From Drosophila pseudoobscura (Eukaryota > Arthropoda > Insecta > Diptera > Drosophilidae): DNA of 64,000 nucleotides. The notes under the pieces were generated by a model. It was not told where the DNA came from and did not search any database. It was given only the letters and a program-made list of their open reading frames with translations. The stretch covers positions 11,408,001 to 11,472,000 of the forward strand of contig NC_046680.1 in assembly GCF_009870125.1 (NCBI RefSeq), in the 5' to 3' direction. A program made the position numbers and the translations under genes. Within the stretch, counting starts at the first letter, position 1, and each line of letters begins with the position of its first letter. This document shows positions 37,401 to 50,746 of this stretch, piece after piece.

Positions 37401-40400
37401 TGCCGCAGTATCAAAGGCAGGGCTACGGCCGATTCCTAATTGACTTCAGCTATCTACTGAGCCGCGAGGAGGGCCAGCTGGGAACCCCCGAGAAGCCGCT
37501 CTCGGATCTGGGGCGTCTCTCGTACTTTTCGTACTGGAAATCCGTTGTCCTCGAGTATCTGTACAAGTATCGCAATCAGCCGAAGATCACGTTCAAGGAC
37601 ATTGCAATCAAAACGGGTCTAGCCATATCGGACATTGCGCTGGCATTCGAACTGCTGAACTTCATCAAACTGCGGAAGAACGATGGGGACATTCGGTATC
37701 AGATAAACGTGAAAATCGACTGGAAGAAGGTTCTCAGCCACAACAATAGGATGGCGCACAGCAAGACGCGCATTCTCATAGAGGCCGACTGCCTGCGCTG
37801 GAGTCCCTTGCTTTCAGTCTCTAAGTTGCCCAATATCATCAAGCCGATCTCCAATCGGGAGTACTTGAGCAACCAGCTGATGCAGAAATCCGAGTACAAA
37901 GAGAAGGAGTTCCCTGAGGACACCAAAGTCGAGGCCAAACAAAGTATTACCTCTTCGAAGCCGATTCCAGCGATCAGCGGCGATGAGAACATCAAAAGCC
38001 GCAGTGGGGAGAGGCTGGAAGAGCAGAGGGAAAACCCGCGCAAGCGCCGTTCCAGCGAGGAGTTGTCGAAGCTGGCCACGAGCGTGGGAAAGAAGATTAA
38101 ACTGGCGCTGGAGCAGGAAGCGGTGGCCGACGACCACTCCTTTGGCGACAACTCCGACTCTTCGGATTGCAAGTCCCCAAAGAACGCCAGCGAGCTCTCC
38201 GAGCACTTGACCAAACGGGCCCAGAGACTGGCCAAGCGCAATGATCTGATTCCGCACACGAACAAGCGCAAGCATTTCGAGCGGCAGCTAGAGAACAATG
38301 CACACGATCAGAGCCTATCGTTGGGTCAGAGCCAGTCCGAGCCAGAGACAACCCCTGCGGTGCAGCCTGCTCTCGACGCTGGATCTGCATTGGAAGAGCC
38401 ACCCTCCAAGGAAGTCTGCAGAAATCAGGCCGAAAAGGCTGAACACACTGATAAGCCAGTGAATATCGTACCCAAACTCAGGGGCAAGCAGTCCAATGGG
38501 AAGCGATCCGAGGAGTCGCAGTTCACAGAAGCCACAGACTCACTAGCAGCTCCAGCTCCAGCTTCAGATCCAGCTTCAGCTCCGGCCCCAGCACTCGGCA
38601 CTGAAAAATCGATGAAAACAACGAACCCAGAAGTCGTTGCCAAAGCATTCGAGACGGAGAAGAGCGAGGCCGAAGGCAACAGCAGCATAAGCGAGCAGGT
38701 TCTAGATGCCGTGGCTAAGAAAACTAAAAAGACCGTATTCGCGGATGTAACGTCCTACAAAATGAACAGTGAGATCGAAGTAAAGTATAGCGCAACGCAA
38801 AAGCCGACAGAAAATGCAATCGAGCCAGGAAAAGGGGCCAATGTCAAGGAACATAAAATACTACAGCTTGAAACTCCAGTTCCACCTCCAGCTGCAGCTG
38901 CAGCTTCAGCTGCTCCTGAGCTGAAGAGTCCTGTCACAAGTAGCAGTCCTCTGGAGAAAAAAGAAGAGGTTCCCCCTCCTGTGGCCCCACAGCAGCAGCC
39001 TGCTCAGCCTCTAGCTGTTCAGGAGAAGTCGGCCAATCCCGTCTGCATGGCAGAAGAAAAGAAACCGAATCTGGATATGAGCTGCCTGAAACCAGAGTCA
39101 TCCGTGTTCACAGAACTTCTTCCGCCGGTACAGCCAGCAGGGGCAGTGGCAGTGGCAGTGGCGCATGAAAAAACCAAGGAAATCGCTCCTCAAATGATAC
39201 CCGAGGTCCCGGTCCCGGGCCCGGTACCGGTCCCAGTCCTGCAGAAACCGATGGAAGTGAAAAAAGTCGATGTGGTGGTCCCTACACATCCATCACCAGC
39301 CAATGCTGCCAATGCTGCCAATGGCAATGCCAATCAGCGGCCAGAGGCTGCACATTCATATGTGGATCCGCCAAAGCCACAGCCAAATCAGCATATGCAG
39401 GCCCAGCCGCAGCCGCAGGCACAGGCACAGCCACAGGCATTCAATGAGCCCCACAACCAGGGACATAATGATCAGCTTAAGACCAAGGACAATGGGGATA
39501 TCAAGGAGAAGCCGATTAAGTGCAAGCCAGTGCAAGAAACGCCCGTGGTAAAGCCCGAAGTCCACCAGGCATATGCCACAGAAAGGAAGTTCGACAGTGC
39601 CAAGATGAAGGCGGTTCCGGAAAGGGAGGCGGTGAAGCCGGACCACCAGGTGGTGCAAGTCAAGGAGGAGGACAGATCGAACTCACGAGGACCCCCCGCT
39701 TCCGCTCCCTCGAACGTTGTGCCCGTGGTGCGGGAGAAACTGCAGCTAAAGGGGATACCAGAGCACACGCAGCTGCAGAACCCGATCCCCAGCCAGTTTA
39801 ACATAAACCAGATGCCCAACTACCATCACACCTCCCAGTACTGGCAGTGGGACTACTACAGCTACAACCTGCATTTGGACTCGGCTACGCAGAAGGGCCA
39901 GAAGCAGTTCCAGAAGGACCTGGCCACGACCATGGCCTACACGCACAACCTAACTCAGAATCTGTATCAGTCCGCCAACCACCTAGCCATGCACCACGCA
40001 GCGACGCACCATCAGATCCACCAGACCAAGGAGAAGCACAAGCTGGAGCGAAAGAACACCGGCAAGAAGGAAGAGCATCCCAAGCTACTGTCCGGCGGCA
40101 ATGTGGCCAGCACTTCCCGCGAGGACGCAGCACATGGCCACAGCAGCTGCAACGAGTATGGCGTGAATAATCAGGCTGCGATATACAATCAGAAGTGTGC
40201 ACCGCAGCAGAAGATGTTCAAGCCATCGCCCGAGCAGGCGCAGCAAATGAAGTCCCTGGCTAATGCTCAAAACGCGGTGCCCAGACAAGGCAATCCCAAT
40301 GCAAATCCGAACCCAAACCAGGCCGAATCATCGGCTCTGCTACCGAACTCGGTTAATCCACAGGCGGGGGGGACAGTGGCTGCCAAGCAGAAGCTCGAGC

Positions 40401-40873
40401 ACGGCGTAAACTCGGCTTCAGTCATTACGCGCGAGGGTAAAATTAAAATTGGTCATCCGAACATACACGCGGCTCCTCAACACTCGAACCTGCAAGTGCC
40501 CGGGCAATCCGAGGTCAATCCGAACATGGTTTACAGTCCGGAGGCGTCGGCGAATGCTGGAATGCAGCAGCAACAGCAGCAGCAGCAACAGCAGCATTAC
40601 GATTGCGGAATAAATGCCCAGATAAATATGGAATCCCCCGCCAACATTGGCAGCGCCATTAACCATGGCTCCGACAACATCCAGACCGCCGCCTCGAATG
40701 TGCACATGCATCAGCCCCACAGGCAGTACTCGGACTGCTCCATGCAGAACCAGCCAGCGACCACCCCCATGCACATGTCCATCCAGAACTCGCACATGCA
40801 GCAGCAGAACAACCTGAACATGAATCTGGCCCCCGAGGGATCGCCGAACATCAGTTTGCTGGGGAATGCCCAG

Positions 40874-40905
<32 letters not shown>

Positions 40906-42238
40906 GCAGCAGCAGCATCAGCAGCATCAGACTAGGAAGTTGAATACGCAGGTAATTCTATTAAAAATGAACTATTTTTGCTGCAGTTTTCAATTCTTTT
41001 TTATTCCACTACAGGCGGATAACTCTAATGTTAGTTCTCCTACACCGTCGCATCGAGCCACTACGCCCAAGCAAATACGCAGCGGAAATGCTGCCCAGCA
41101 GCGTGACGCCAAAAATTCGTCCACGTCAACCACAACGACGAATGCGCATCACCAGATTCCGCAAGGCGCCACTTCAAATATTCCAAAGTCGCACCAGGAG
41201 TCGTTGCACAACCTACAGTTCTCGCAGCACGGACATCAGCAGAATATGCAGCCGCTGGACTATGTGCCAATTCCACAGATCAGTCAGAACTTTTCGACCA
41301 ATCCCTCGAGCTACGACATTGTGGGCATGCCACCTGCGGTCATCCAGCAGAGAATGTCGCTCAACAGTTCCGTGCATCCGCTCGCGAACAGCCATCAGCG
41401 CATCGAGCAGCCGTCATCGGCATGCGCCGTCAACAATTTTTACTTGCAAAACAACATGCCCGCCAGCGAGAATGCCCCCCGGGTTCCTGTGTCCAGTTCG
41501 CTGGGGCCGCCATCTGCTGGAGCCAACAACAACAACGACCAAAGGCAGGCCACTCAAGAGTCTATATCTGGATCGAACAGCAGTGGCACTGGCGGCACTA
41601 GCAGCGGCTCCTCTCTGGCGGGCAATCTGTGCAGTCTCTCGAAGCTGCAACAGCTCACGAATTGCCTGGAGAGTCAGCCATGCAATACGTCTCCGGGGGC
41701 CCAAGTGAATTTAACGCCATCGCCGCATCACCCGATTCCACCAAACTCAATGACCCCGCCCCCTCACTTACTGATGCAGAACAGGAACATTTCCACGCCT
41801 CCCAACATGCTGCAGACGCAGGTGGCTCCACTGCAGTACCACAAGTACTATCCCGGCAACATGAACATTGCCCCGATTGCGTCCACGCAGAACCCCAGCC
41901 GGAACACGCGGAACACACCGTCCGCACCCGTGCAGCATACCTCGGCGCCAATAAGTAGCACAAACAATCGCACCACCAACGTCCACATCAGTCCCAATCT
42001 GATGGCCTCCTACGGGGCGATGAACAGCTATAGGATGTCGCCGCAGCAGTCCCCACCCACTGGCGGCTACAGTTCGGGGAGCGAGTATCCCAACTCCCAG
42101 ATACCGATGCAAATGGGAGTCATGAATATGCAATCTCAATACCAAGATGCTTGCGTGTTGCAGAGAGCCACACAATCAAATCCGATGTATCCAACGTATT
42201 CTCCTTACTTACCTCTCAACGGCACCATTCGCAGGTAA
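34477..42238 (+). CDS. enok: MYST histone acetyltransferase, MOZ/MORF (KAT6) orthologue
   Basis: Six coding exons: 34477-35339, 35402-35491, 35551-36590, 36644-36863, 37051-40951, 41015-42238; 2445 aa, phases close. Order of domains: winged-helix (residues about 8-80, [20 protein letters not shown]), H15-like domain (about 90-165), tandem PHD fingers (CTHCSGNSQ to CKTC, about 185-305), Ser/Asp/Glu-rich acidic linker (about 430-480), then the MYST domain from about 730 with its C2HC finger ([20 protein letters not shown]), catalytic Cys ([16 protein letters not shown] with the acetyl-CoA loop QRQGYG) and Glu (LGTPEKPL). The last 1500 residues are low complexity, with polyGln tracts, and a Met/Asn/Gln/Pro-rich transactivation-like end. 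Enok acetylates H3K23 and is needed for neuroblast proliferation and oogenesis. Two adjacent in-frame ATGs (34477, 34480) follow the acceptor; either may start. The last intron is 63 nt and stop-free. Confidence 0.95.
40564..40593 (+). repeat. CAG/CAA repeat in enok (polyGln)
   Basis: Mixed CAG/CAA codons encoding about ten Gln, then a longer mixed tract at 40870-40930 encoding about 18 Gln broken by His. Interruption by CAA limits slippage. Confidence 0.85.
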
Positions 42239-43867
42239 TGGGTGCACACATTTTATATATTATTGTATTGACTATAATTTCTATAGAAATGTGTGCTGTA
42301 AATAAATCTTAAATATATATTGTCAATTAATAAAACAAACCAATCCACACGTGCTTTTTATTTTTGTATACAAAGCAAGTACGAGTATATACATATGTAT
42401 ATTGGTATTGTATTCGTATGTACATAATGCTCAGGATAATAAGAATGATAGTGACTCGATTATATATATTTTTTTTAAGATTACTGGGAATTCTGTACAA
42501 TCATTCAAGGATCCTGTAATCATATGTACATACATCTCTCTGTAGACATCTCTGTAGGTTCTTTGAAGTCGCAGTTTGCAGCAGATCTCAACATTTTGAG
42601 GGAACATTTGAAAAATAATACTGCTTAGCTTCATCAAAACCCCAAAAACACGGATTCTCGATTCTATACAATTTTATTTTTTTTTGTTGCTCTGAACGAT
42701 GTTATTTGGAAGCATGAATTGAATTTGCAATTGGAAGTTAAGTTAATACTAATCAGCCCTTTCGGATGAGCGGAATATTCAATATTTGGCGAGTACTCGA
42801 ATGCGAGACGAAGAAACGAAGCGGATGTAAATGCTCGATGTACTTGTTTCCGTTGATTGCCATTTTCTCTGTGAGTGTAAAGGGTAATGGGCTTAGATAG
42901 CTGCCCTGTGGTACTCCCGATTGCTACTCTCTTGTGATTGAGATTCACGCGATTGCGGCATGCTCACAGACGTTTGGGAGGAGTTGAACCACAAGAAGCG
43001 AGGGGAGAAGTATGAACTACACGGATGAATGTTTCAGTATAATACCATTACTTTATTTCTTACAGCTAACATTTTTTAATCAAAGCTTGTTTATATTTTC
43101 GAATGTTTTTTTTTTCATTTGTTTTTAGATGTTTTGTTGTATTTATTAGATGGAGGTAGGCATGCACTACACACACCAAAGAGAGACCAATCTTCGAATG
43201 TTTGCTCGAATGAGTTTTACTATCCCATATCCATGGGCTTCTAAATTAAATAGATTTGGATAGAACGAGTTGTGTAAACACTATGTTAAAATCTAAGAAT
43301 ATTTATTCATTTTTCGTTTGTATCTTTTCATAACGAAAATGTGTAAACTAATGTTATCCATTTAAAGGGAATTAACTATAATATTGTAATAAATAACTTA
43401 AATGAAAAATAACCTTAACGGTAAGGAATAAAGCCCCCGACCTTTATCTGTATTTCCAGTCAAGAGTACACGCCCAAGCAACAAAGTAAAAACTGACACA
43501 GAACAGGTTTAGCTGTCTGGTTAATCAGACAGTAATAGGAATAGGAAGCATTCTGTTTGGTTTAGCGATCAGTAATAACGATCTGAATAATTATCTAATC
43601 TAATGATATAATAATGTTTTGCAGCCAGTTTTTCTAATGGTTTCGAACAGAAAAGATTCTTAAACTAAAAAATATTCTTGCTCTTTGAGTATAATTAAAA
43701 GAACAAAACCTAGTCCTACTTTTAAAACAACAGCGAAGAAGCGCAACTTTATAACGTTTAAAAAAAGAGAAAAAAATTGTCCTTTTTTATTAAAATTAAG
43801 TTTGAGGAGTGGCATCTTCGCCCTCAACTGGACACAGATAAATAGAAGCAGCATTTATTTACATTCG
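42239..43867. other. Convergent 3' region between enok and the SNF2 gene
   Basis: Contains enok poly(A) candidates (AATAAATC near 42301; TAATAAAAC near 42329) and the 3' UTR of the minus-strand gene. A 94-codon minus frame at 42664-42948 has no motif. No repeat family recognised. Confidence 0.5.
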
Positions 43868-46800
43868 TTATTGCGACGACCACTCGTTGATTGGGTAAGT
43901 AGTGCTCCCGATGTACGAGGGCTGTCGAATAGACTCATTTGACGCTGGCGTATTTACAACCGAACTCCAGTGTGGTCTGGGAAATACATTTGAGTTTACA
44001 TACGACGACGGCCCACCGATGTATCCTGTCGATGGGTGTAGGTTGGAATGGTAGGGTGCGAAATTCAAGTTGCCGTAGGAGGTGTAGTTGTTAATGTGAT
44101 AGCCGCCGGATGCGGGCGGGGTGGCCTTGTGCTTATTGTCATAGTAATCGTAGTACTGGGGTGGATATGAGTGCTGAAAGTGCTTCGGTTGGAAATATGA
44201 ACTTTCTGCCGTCTCTGTTCCGTTGGGAGCAGGCGGATGCGAATGCGCTAGTGGCACATTCGACGGAACAGGATTGGCACTATTGTAGCCTTCGCTGCCT
44301 GCAGGTAGATGATTCTGATGTTTGTACGGCTGCTGTTGCTGCGGCTGCGGCTGCGTCTGTGGCTGTGGCCCCTGTGTCTGCTGCGGAAAGTTCAAGTCAC
44401 AAGGCATCTGATGTGGATTTGGACCCGCATGAAGGGGGGCGGCTAAATTATTATTTGGTTGCGTTTGTGGCTTAAAATGTTGTAGATTCTCTGTGGGTTG
44501 TTTTCTTTCCTTCGAGGACATTTCTATCCGGCTTGAAGTTGTTTGCGCGCCTTCCTTATTCTTCACGATATGTGGCTCGTCGTCAGAGGTCAAGTCCTTT
44601 ACAGTTTCTGCAAAAAATAACAAAATCCTTTAAGCATTTACAGAACTATAAGAGTTATACAAGGTATACCTTGCTCGGGCGTTTGTGGCTTTGCTACATC
44701 TGTGTCACAATCGGACGTTATGTCAATTACATCGTCCTTGTTCGGCTTTTCTGATTCATTTTTAGCCGTCGTTCTTATAGCTATTATTTTTCCGCTGTCC
44801 AATTGCATGTAGATGCCTTTGGTGGACTTCAAAACCATCACCCGTTGTCCAGCCTTCAGAATAATATTGGCCTTGTCCGAAGAGTTCGTGGGGATGACAA
44901 CATCTGTAAAGAGCATTCAATTATTACGGGGATTGAGGGAGGCGAATCATGTGAAAATACATACCAAGCGGCAATGTCATTTCCTGTGCTGTCATTCCCT
45001 GCCGTTGCCACACATCTGCGGGAATCCAACGAGTTGTGCGTCCTCCAGCAGAGACAGAGGTGGTCGACTTTACCTGCAATCCATTATATACATACATGAT
45101 ATACGTTTTATCATGAATTTATAAGGTACTTACCGGTGCAATTGGTCGGGACACAATAGTTCCATCATTATTCACAATCTTGTAGTGCGTTTTAACGGGA
45201 GCATAGGCAAACTTCTGATTAACGGCAGCCTTCTTTTCCAGCTCGTAGCTCCGATGAGCCTGCCTTTTCTCAGCCTGCGACAGTTTTCTATCCTTTTGAT
45301 CAACCAACAAGCTGTCGTGTAAGAAGGGTTCCTTGGTCACACAGTGTCTGTGGAGCTCAAGGAGGGTATTGATGATGGGGTCTACATGCACATGGGGGAT
45401 CGGGGTTTCAGCTTTTTCCTTTTCCGTCTTAGACGGAGACTCATCACAGGTGCCATTCTGTGGTTTAGGCTCAACTATTGCAGTCGCATCTCCCTCTGCT
45501 GGGTCTATTTTCTCCTCTTTTGGCGTTACTTGCTCCTCTGTTGCTGGCAGTGTTTTCTCATCTGCTTGAATAGCCTTCTTCTGTTTTTCTTCTGGTATCG
45601 CTTCAGGCTCATCCTTTGGCTTGATTTGCTCCTTTGATGGCTCTTCCACTGGGGGATTTTTCGAAGTATCTGTGGCCTCATCATCAGAGTCATAATCGTG
45701 GCACAAGTTCGTTATCTCCTTCATGGAGAGATGTGCCTCGGGATTGCATTCGTCGACAATTCGATCGGACATGCCTTGTTTCTTGATTTGCCTATCATAT
45801 ATCTTCTTCTCCAGGCATTTGTCCATTACAATTCTATACACATAGCATGGCTTCGTCTGTCCGTATCTAAGAACAAATTATTGTTATTCGATGGCTGTTG
45901 TATTGCCAGTAGGTCGTTGTGCTTACCTATAAATCCTATATACAGCTTGCGTATCGTGGCAGGGATTCCAACTGGCATCAAAAATGATAACACGATTCGC
46001 TCCAGTCAGATTGATGCCCAATGAGCCAGCCCTCGTCGAGATTAGAAATAGCTTCACTTGACTATTTGCATTGAATTCATTGACTAGCCTCTCCCTTTCC
46101 TGCGAGGAGGTGGACCCATCCAGACCTGCAATCAATCATTAATTGGGTTGAATAAAAAGGTGGTTTTTATATGACGAACACTTACGAAAGTATGAGTAAC
46201 TTCTGGTCCAAAATTGATTGGTGCCGGGCACGTAACTGGTCTTCAGGTAGCCCTCGAGTATGTTCAACGTAAGGAGGGATTGGCTAAACAGCAATATACG
46301 ATCGCCGAACTGCATGCTCTCCTTCAGGATGCAAAAGAATATCTCCATTTTGGGCGAATTCTCTATTTGGCCAGCCACATAGTTCCTCATTAGATCGACC
46401 GCCCATGAACATGAGAATTCGTCGTTCCGTTTAGTCTTCAACAGCTTTTTATTTGCTTCGAAGCCAATGCCAGTGCCGCCGGCTACGTTCTTCAGGCCCG
46501 GCACGACACTACAACCACTTGGCTTGAGGGCATTGGCCTCATTGTCCAGCTGATTATTGGAACACGGCGTTTGGATGTTCGTTTCGACTGTTTTTATCTC
46601 ATTCGTGTCGAGATCCACAATTTCCGAGGATCCTGTAATACTTTCAAAGTCCTTCGACATATTTGTATCCGTCTGTTTTATCACCTCAACAAAGCCCGGT
46701 TTGGACAGGATGGGACAGCTCGATTCCATCCAATAGTTGTTCTTTCCTATGGTTTCCGCACCGAACGACCCATAATTAAGGGGTTCCCCGTAGGCCAGAT

Positions 46801-49126
46801 TGGGGCTGCTGCAGCTCTTGTTTAGATATTTTGCATTCAGATCGGATGCCACCGGGGGCATATTGAACAGGCCCTCAGTTCCGTTGGAATTAGAGGCCAC
46901 TTCAATGGTTTCGCTGCTCTTCTTCTCGCAGAGAGGAGACAGAGAGGCCGAGGCCGCCATGTTCGATGAAGGATTGGATTCTTGATTGGAGTCTGTGATT
47001 GGAGTGGGAGCGCTCTTCGAAAGCTCTTCGTCGATTTCTAAATCTAAGTCAGTCTCACATTTCTTCAGAAAGTTGTACAGTACATCCGGATGATTCCAGA
47101 TCTTACAGCAAACAGCAAAGGCCTTCAGGGGATTGGGAAACGCCTTCTTTCGCACCACATCAGTCATGAAGGTGTCGTAAAGCTTCCGCTGGAACGCCGT
47201 CATTTTCACGAGAATAACATATTCGTGCTTCTGCGGCAGCGTGATCTGCAATACTTTGTGGGAGCGTCGCTGCACGAAGCCCAGCAGCAGGGAGTGCAGC
47301 ACGTGCGCTCTGTATCTCATGAGTTTTATGTCGTCTGGGGTGGAGTCCACGCACTGGCCATTCTGGATGGGCCTCTCGAACATGTTGCAGAACTCTGTGC
47401 GGGTTCCCAAATAGTTTGGCCGCACAAAATCCACCATGCACCAGTACTCAAGAAGGTTATTCTGCAAGGGGTAGCCCGTAAGTACAATGCGGCGACGAGT
47501 CCGTATCTGCTTCAGGGCCAGGGATATGCCGGCATGCGAGTTCTTGATCCTATGCCCCTCGTCACATATCACCAGATCTGGACCAGGTTTAACGAGTGCT
47601 TCGAACACCCGATTCATAAGATCGCTGCTGGCGTCGTGGCCATCGGCCCTAAAGGCGTTGGCGCCTTTCCGCTTGCGGGTTCGCACCAGCTTCAGGGCCA
47701 AGAGTCGGAACAATTCGTATCCGATCAGCAGAACGCCGCCTTCCTGCACCCAATTCAATATAACTTTCGCGCGAGCAGTAAGTGTCTTCTGCTGGTCGTT
47801 CAGAACATAAATGTCGAATTGGCGCGGACGAATGTTGTGGTCGGCGGTGTAGCGGGGCACCCACATATTGAACTCGCTCAACCAATTCTGCAGCGTGTTG
47901 ATGGGCATCACACAGAGAACCGTCTTGGCGGACGTGTGTCTTAAGAAAATATCACAGAAGGAAACAACTTGCAACGTCTTGCCCAGCCCCATGGAATGGG
48001 CAAGAATGCATCCGAAGCCGCTTGATTTGTTGAACCTTCGTGTCGATTCAATGATGTTGTCGTACAAGAAGCGAACGCCTCCGATCTGGTGCGGTTTTAT
48101 CACCTTGGCTATTTGGGGGGCCAAGTACAAGGTCTCCTCGCCCTCGGGATGCGCAATGTTGACGACTACTTGTCCGTTTTCATCAGGAACATTATACAAA
48201 TCCTTGACATGCATGCCACTGTTATGGGCATCGTCCGACTCGTTCAAGTCCTCCTCTTCCTCCTCCTCCTCCTCTTCCTCCGACAGGAGTATGCAGTCGT
48301 CATCCGAACTGTCATCAATGGTCACCACTTCCCCGGACGGCTCCACGCTGCTGGCCTCCTTATTTAGCACGTCGTCGATGCTACAGCTTAAACTACTATT
48401 CGTCTCATCAAATGTGTCCGACACGATTTCCTCCTCGGGAAACTCGACGGGAGCATCGTTAGCGTTAACATTTACGTTAACATTCACGTGGTTGGACACG
48501 GAACAGCTTTCAATTCCCTCGCTCTCGTCCAGCTGCAATATGCGGAAGAATTGCTTGTGGACAACCTGCTTCTGGATTTCGCGCATTGACTTCTGTTGAC
48601 CAGCAACGCGAGCCAAGCGTTCGGCCTCCTCCTTCTGGGCCGCCAGCGTGGTTGTGTCCAGATTGTTCTCGTTCATCACATCCCTAATGTTCTTCCTGAG
48701 ATGGAGGAGGTTCTTCTTCTCCTCGGCAGCCGTTAGATTTAGACCGATTTTCTTGTTCGTGCCCTGCTCTGCATCTTGGACAGAGTTCTTTCGCTTGTGG
48801 CCGTGAGGTACTGCTGTAATATTCTTCCCCACATCCTGTGGGATGGCGATGGCTGGATGTGGGATTCTGGTTTTGTCCGCGGATGTGTTTTCCACAGTGG
48901 GGATCGGCATCGGGTTCGCGATGTTGATGTTGATGTCTGTACTCATCTCCGGCATCTTAGCAGGTATGAGCGATCCACCGATTGCATTGATTGGCGGGGG
49001 ATTGTGAAAATACCGCCTCGGATCATCCGGAAACATAAGCGATGGATGAAATTCATGTATATTGGGCCATGCTTCTGGATTCTGCAATCGTTGAGCGCCC
49101 GGATAATTGGGGTTTGACTCCTCCAT
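43868..49126 (-). CDS. SNF2-family ATPase, ARIP4/RAD54L2 type
   Basis: Six coding exons: 46186-49126, 45927-46125, 45134-45866, 44965-45073, 44670-44903, 43868-44607; 1651 aa, phases close. The ATG at 49126 follows an acceptor CCTTTGCAG, so a non-coding exon lies upstream. An acidic run ([16 protein letters not shown], about 340-355) precedes the helicase core: motif [10 protein letters not shown], DExx box [12 protein letters not shown] (the DEGH form of the ATRX/ARIP4 branch), [15 protein letters not shown], and in the second lobe [34 protein letters not shown] and the motif VI region [21 protein letters not shown]4 is a SUMO-stimulated, DNA-dependent ATPase that modulates nuclear-receptor transcription. 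The C-terminal 250 residues are Gln/Pro/Tyr-rich ([15 protein letters not shown]). Orthologue probably D. melanogaster CG4049 (from memory); no symbol assigned. Confidence 0.92.
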
Positions 49127-50530
49127 GTTTATTTGTGGTGATGATGTATCCCTGCAAAGGAGGGGATTCGTCAGTTGGAATTTTTTAATCGAATTAAATT
49201 GCTTGGAAGGTGAGTGAGTCTTTACAGGATGACGAATATATTTGATTTTTAAGAATGTCGACGGACGTAAAGCCACAAAGGGTTAAACATTGGAGGGATG
49301 GGCGTTGTAAATAAACTTTATATACTTTATTCGAAATATTTATTTATGCATTTACTATGCGTGGTAAACAAAAGTTCTTGGACCAGATTAATATTTGCCA
49401 ACATACGTACATACATACAGATGTAAGTGTGTATGTCTGTAAAAGCAAGTGTAATTAATGGGTTCGTCCCGCACCGTCTTCAACCGAACATACATACATA
49501 TTTACATATGTAGGCATACATACATCACTGCTCACACTTCACTGTTAACAGCCATGAGAATGTGGATGTGGTCTTACATCAGAAGAAGGCGTATTACAAC
49601 TCTCCAGTGCCATTAAAACGATATGTACATACAGGCCATGACGTGCTCAGTCAATATAGCATACATATAACTGTGCATACTATAGGTACATACATATAAA
49701 TATGTCCTGGGACAGTGGACAGTTCTACGGCAGCTATGGCTTAAAGCCGAAAATAATCTCCATTAGCTTTGGACACCAAGTACCTACATACATTTGTATG
49801 TATGCATGTACACATTACATACAATGTCATGTAAGTACATACAGAAATCGTAACCGGAATGGAATCATTAGCTCTTATATACCTTTTTATGTACATGACA
49901 TATGTACATGCAAAGCGGACTGTTTATGGTGAGCATTATTAAACACTATCATATGAATACACACAAATTTAATTACAAAGGGTACTTTTCGTGGGATTTT
50001 TTCTTCACAAATTGAAAGAACATTATGTACATAAATAAGGACAACTGCACTCACTACTATACGTACATTTACATGCAGCCGGCGAACTTGATTTTAAGAT
50101 GAACGATTTAACAACACAGGTTCTTAATTATTGTTAGTGCATACATATGGATGTTTTTCTTTATGCACTAAGTATTTGAAGATTCAGTTTTTTCTATTAT
50201 AGGATTTTGAGATTCACAATTTATAGGGTCCAATACATCTTGGAATCGTAGCTTTTAGAACATGCTTTAATCTTTTATTAAAATGTTACTCTCGATTGTA
50301 TTTTTCTCACTGTTTTCAATGTGTATATATGTATGTATATAATGTATACATTACTCTACATAGATATAATACTGCAGTGTGACCGCGATGCAAAAAATGT
50401 GTGTGACCGTAAACAAATATTCACATACAATGACATACTGAAATCTGACATCGATAAAAGATTTTTTCTCAGCTGATTTTAAGCCGATAGACAAATTTAA
50501 AAATTCTTTACAAGGAGTTTTTACGTTCGC
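49127..50530. promoter_or_regulatory. SNF2 gene 5' region with TACATA microsatellites
   Basis: Holds the intron and 5' UTR of the minus-strand SNF2 gene (acceptor at 49152-49153). 49400-49930 is rich in TACATACATA/TATGTA repeats. A minus-oriented motif 1 at 50375-50385 marks the likely SNF2 TSS. Confidence 0.45.
50375..50385 (-). promoter_or_regulatory. Ohler motif 1 (minus orientation), likely SNF2 gene promoter
   Basis: CAGTGTGACCG on the plus strand, i.e. CGGTCACACTG on the minus strand; same element and orientation logic as at gek. A CATCGATA DRE-like site lies at about 50450. Confidence 0.45.
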
Positions 50531-50746
50531 TATGAGTTCTGGTGGAGAAGAGGCCAAATGTAAATGGCGGCACCTGTCTATCAACTCGGTGCAATCTGTC
50601 TGTTTGCGAGGAAAATTCATGCCATTCAGGAAAATCGACAGGATATTACCAAAACGCTGATACAGCAGGTACAACATTGCCATCCACGTCTGCTGATCTA
50701 CAATTTTATTTACTTCCTCTTTCAGTTAATTCTAACTGCCGTCTAA
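50531..50746 (+). other. Doubtful small gene downstream of a divergent promoter
   Basis: Two overlapping short frames begin with ATG at 50531 (43 codons, MSSGGEEAKCKWRHLS) and 50564 (MAAPVYQLGAICLFARK). The second reaches a donor CAG|GTACAA at 50668 and an acceptor CTCTTTCAG ending at 50725, which would give a 41-residue protein ending LILTAV; left unspliced it stays open and gains a hydrophobic segment. I recognise neither product. Position just downstream of a bidirectional promoter could equally mean a non-coding transcript. Confidence 0.25.

Noticed and set aside
42664-42948. 94-codon minus-strand frame in the enok/SNF2 convergent region
   Set aside because: No motif, lies in likely 3' UTR sequence.
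47090-47944. 284-codon plus-strand frame antisense to the SNF2 gene
   Set aside because: Shadow of the ATPase domain; no motif of its own.
50351-50683. 110-codon minus-strand frame at the divergent promoter
   Set aside because: Runs through the motif 1 site and the DRE-like region; no domain recognised.
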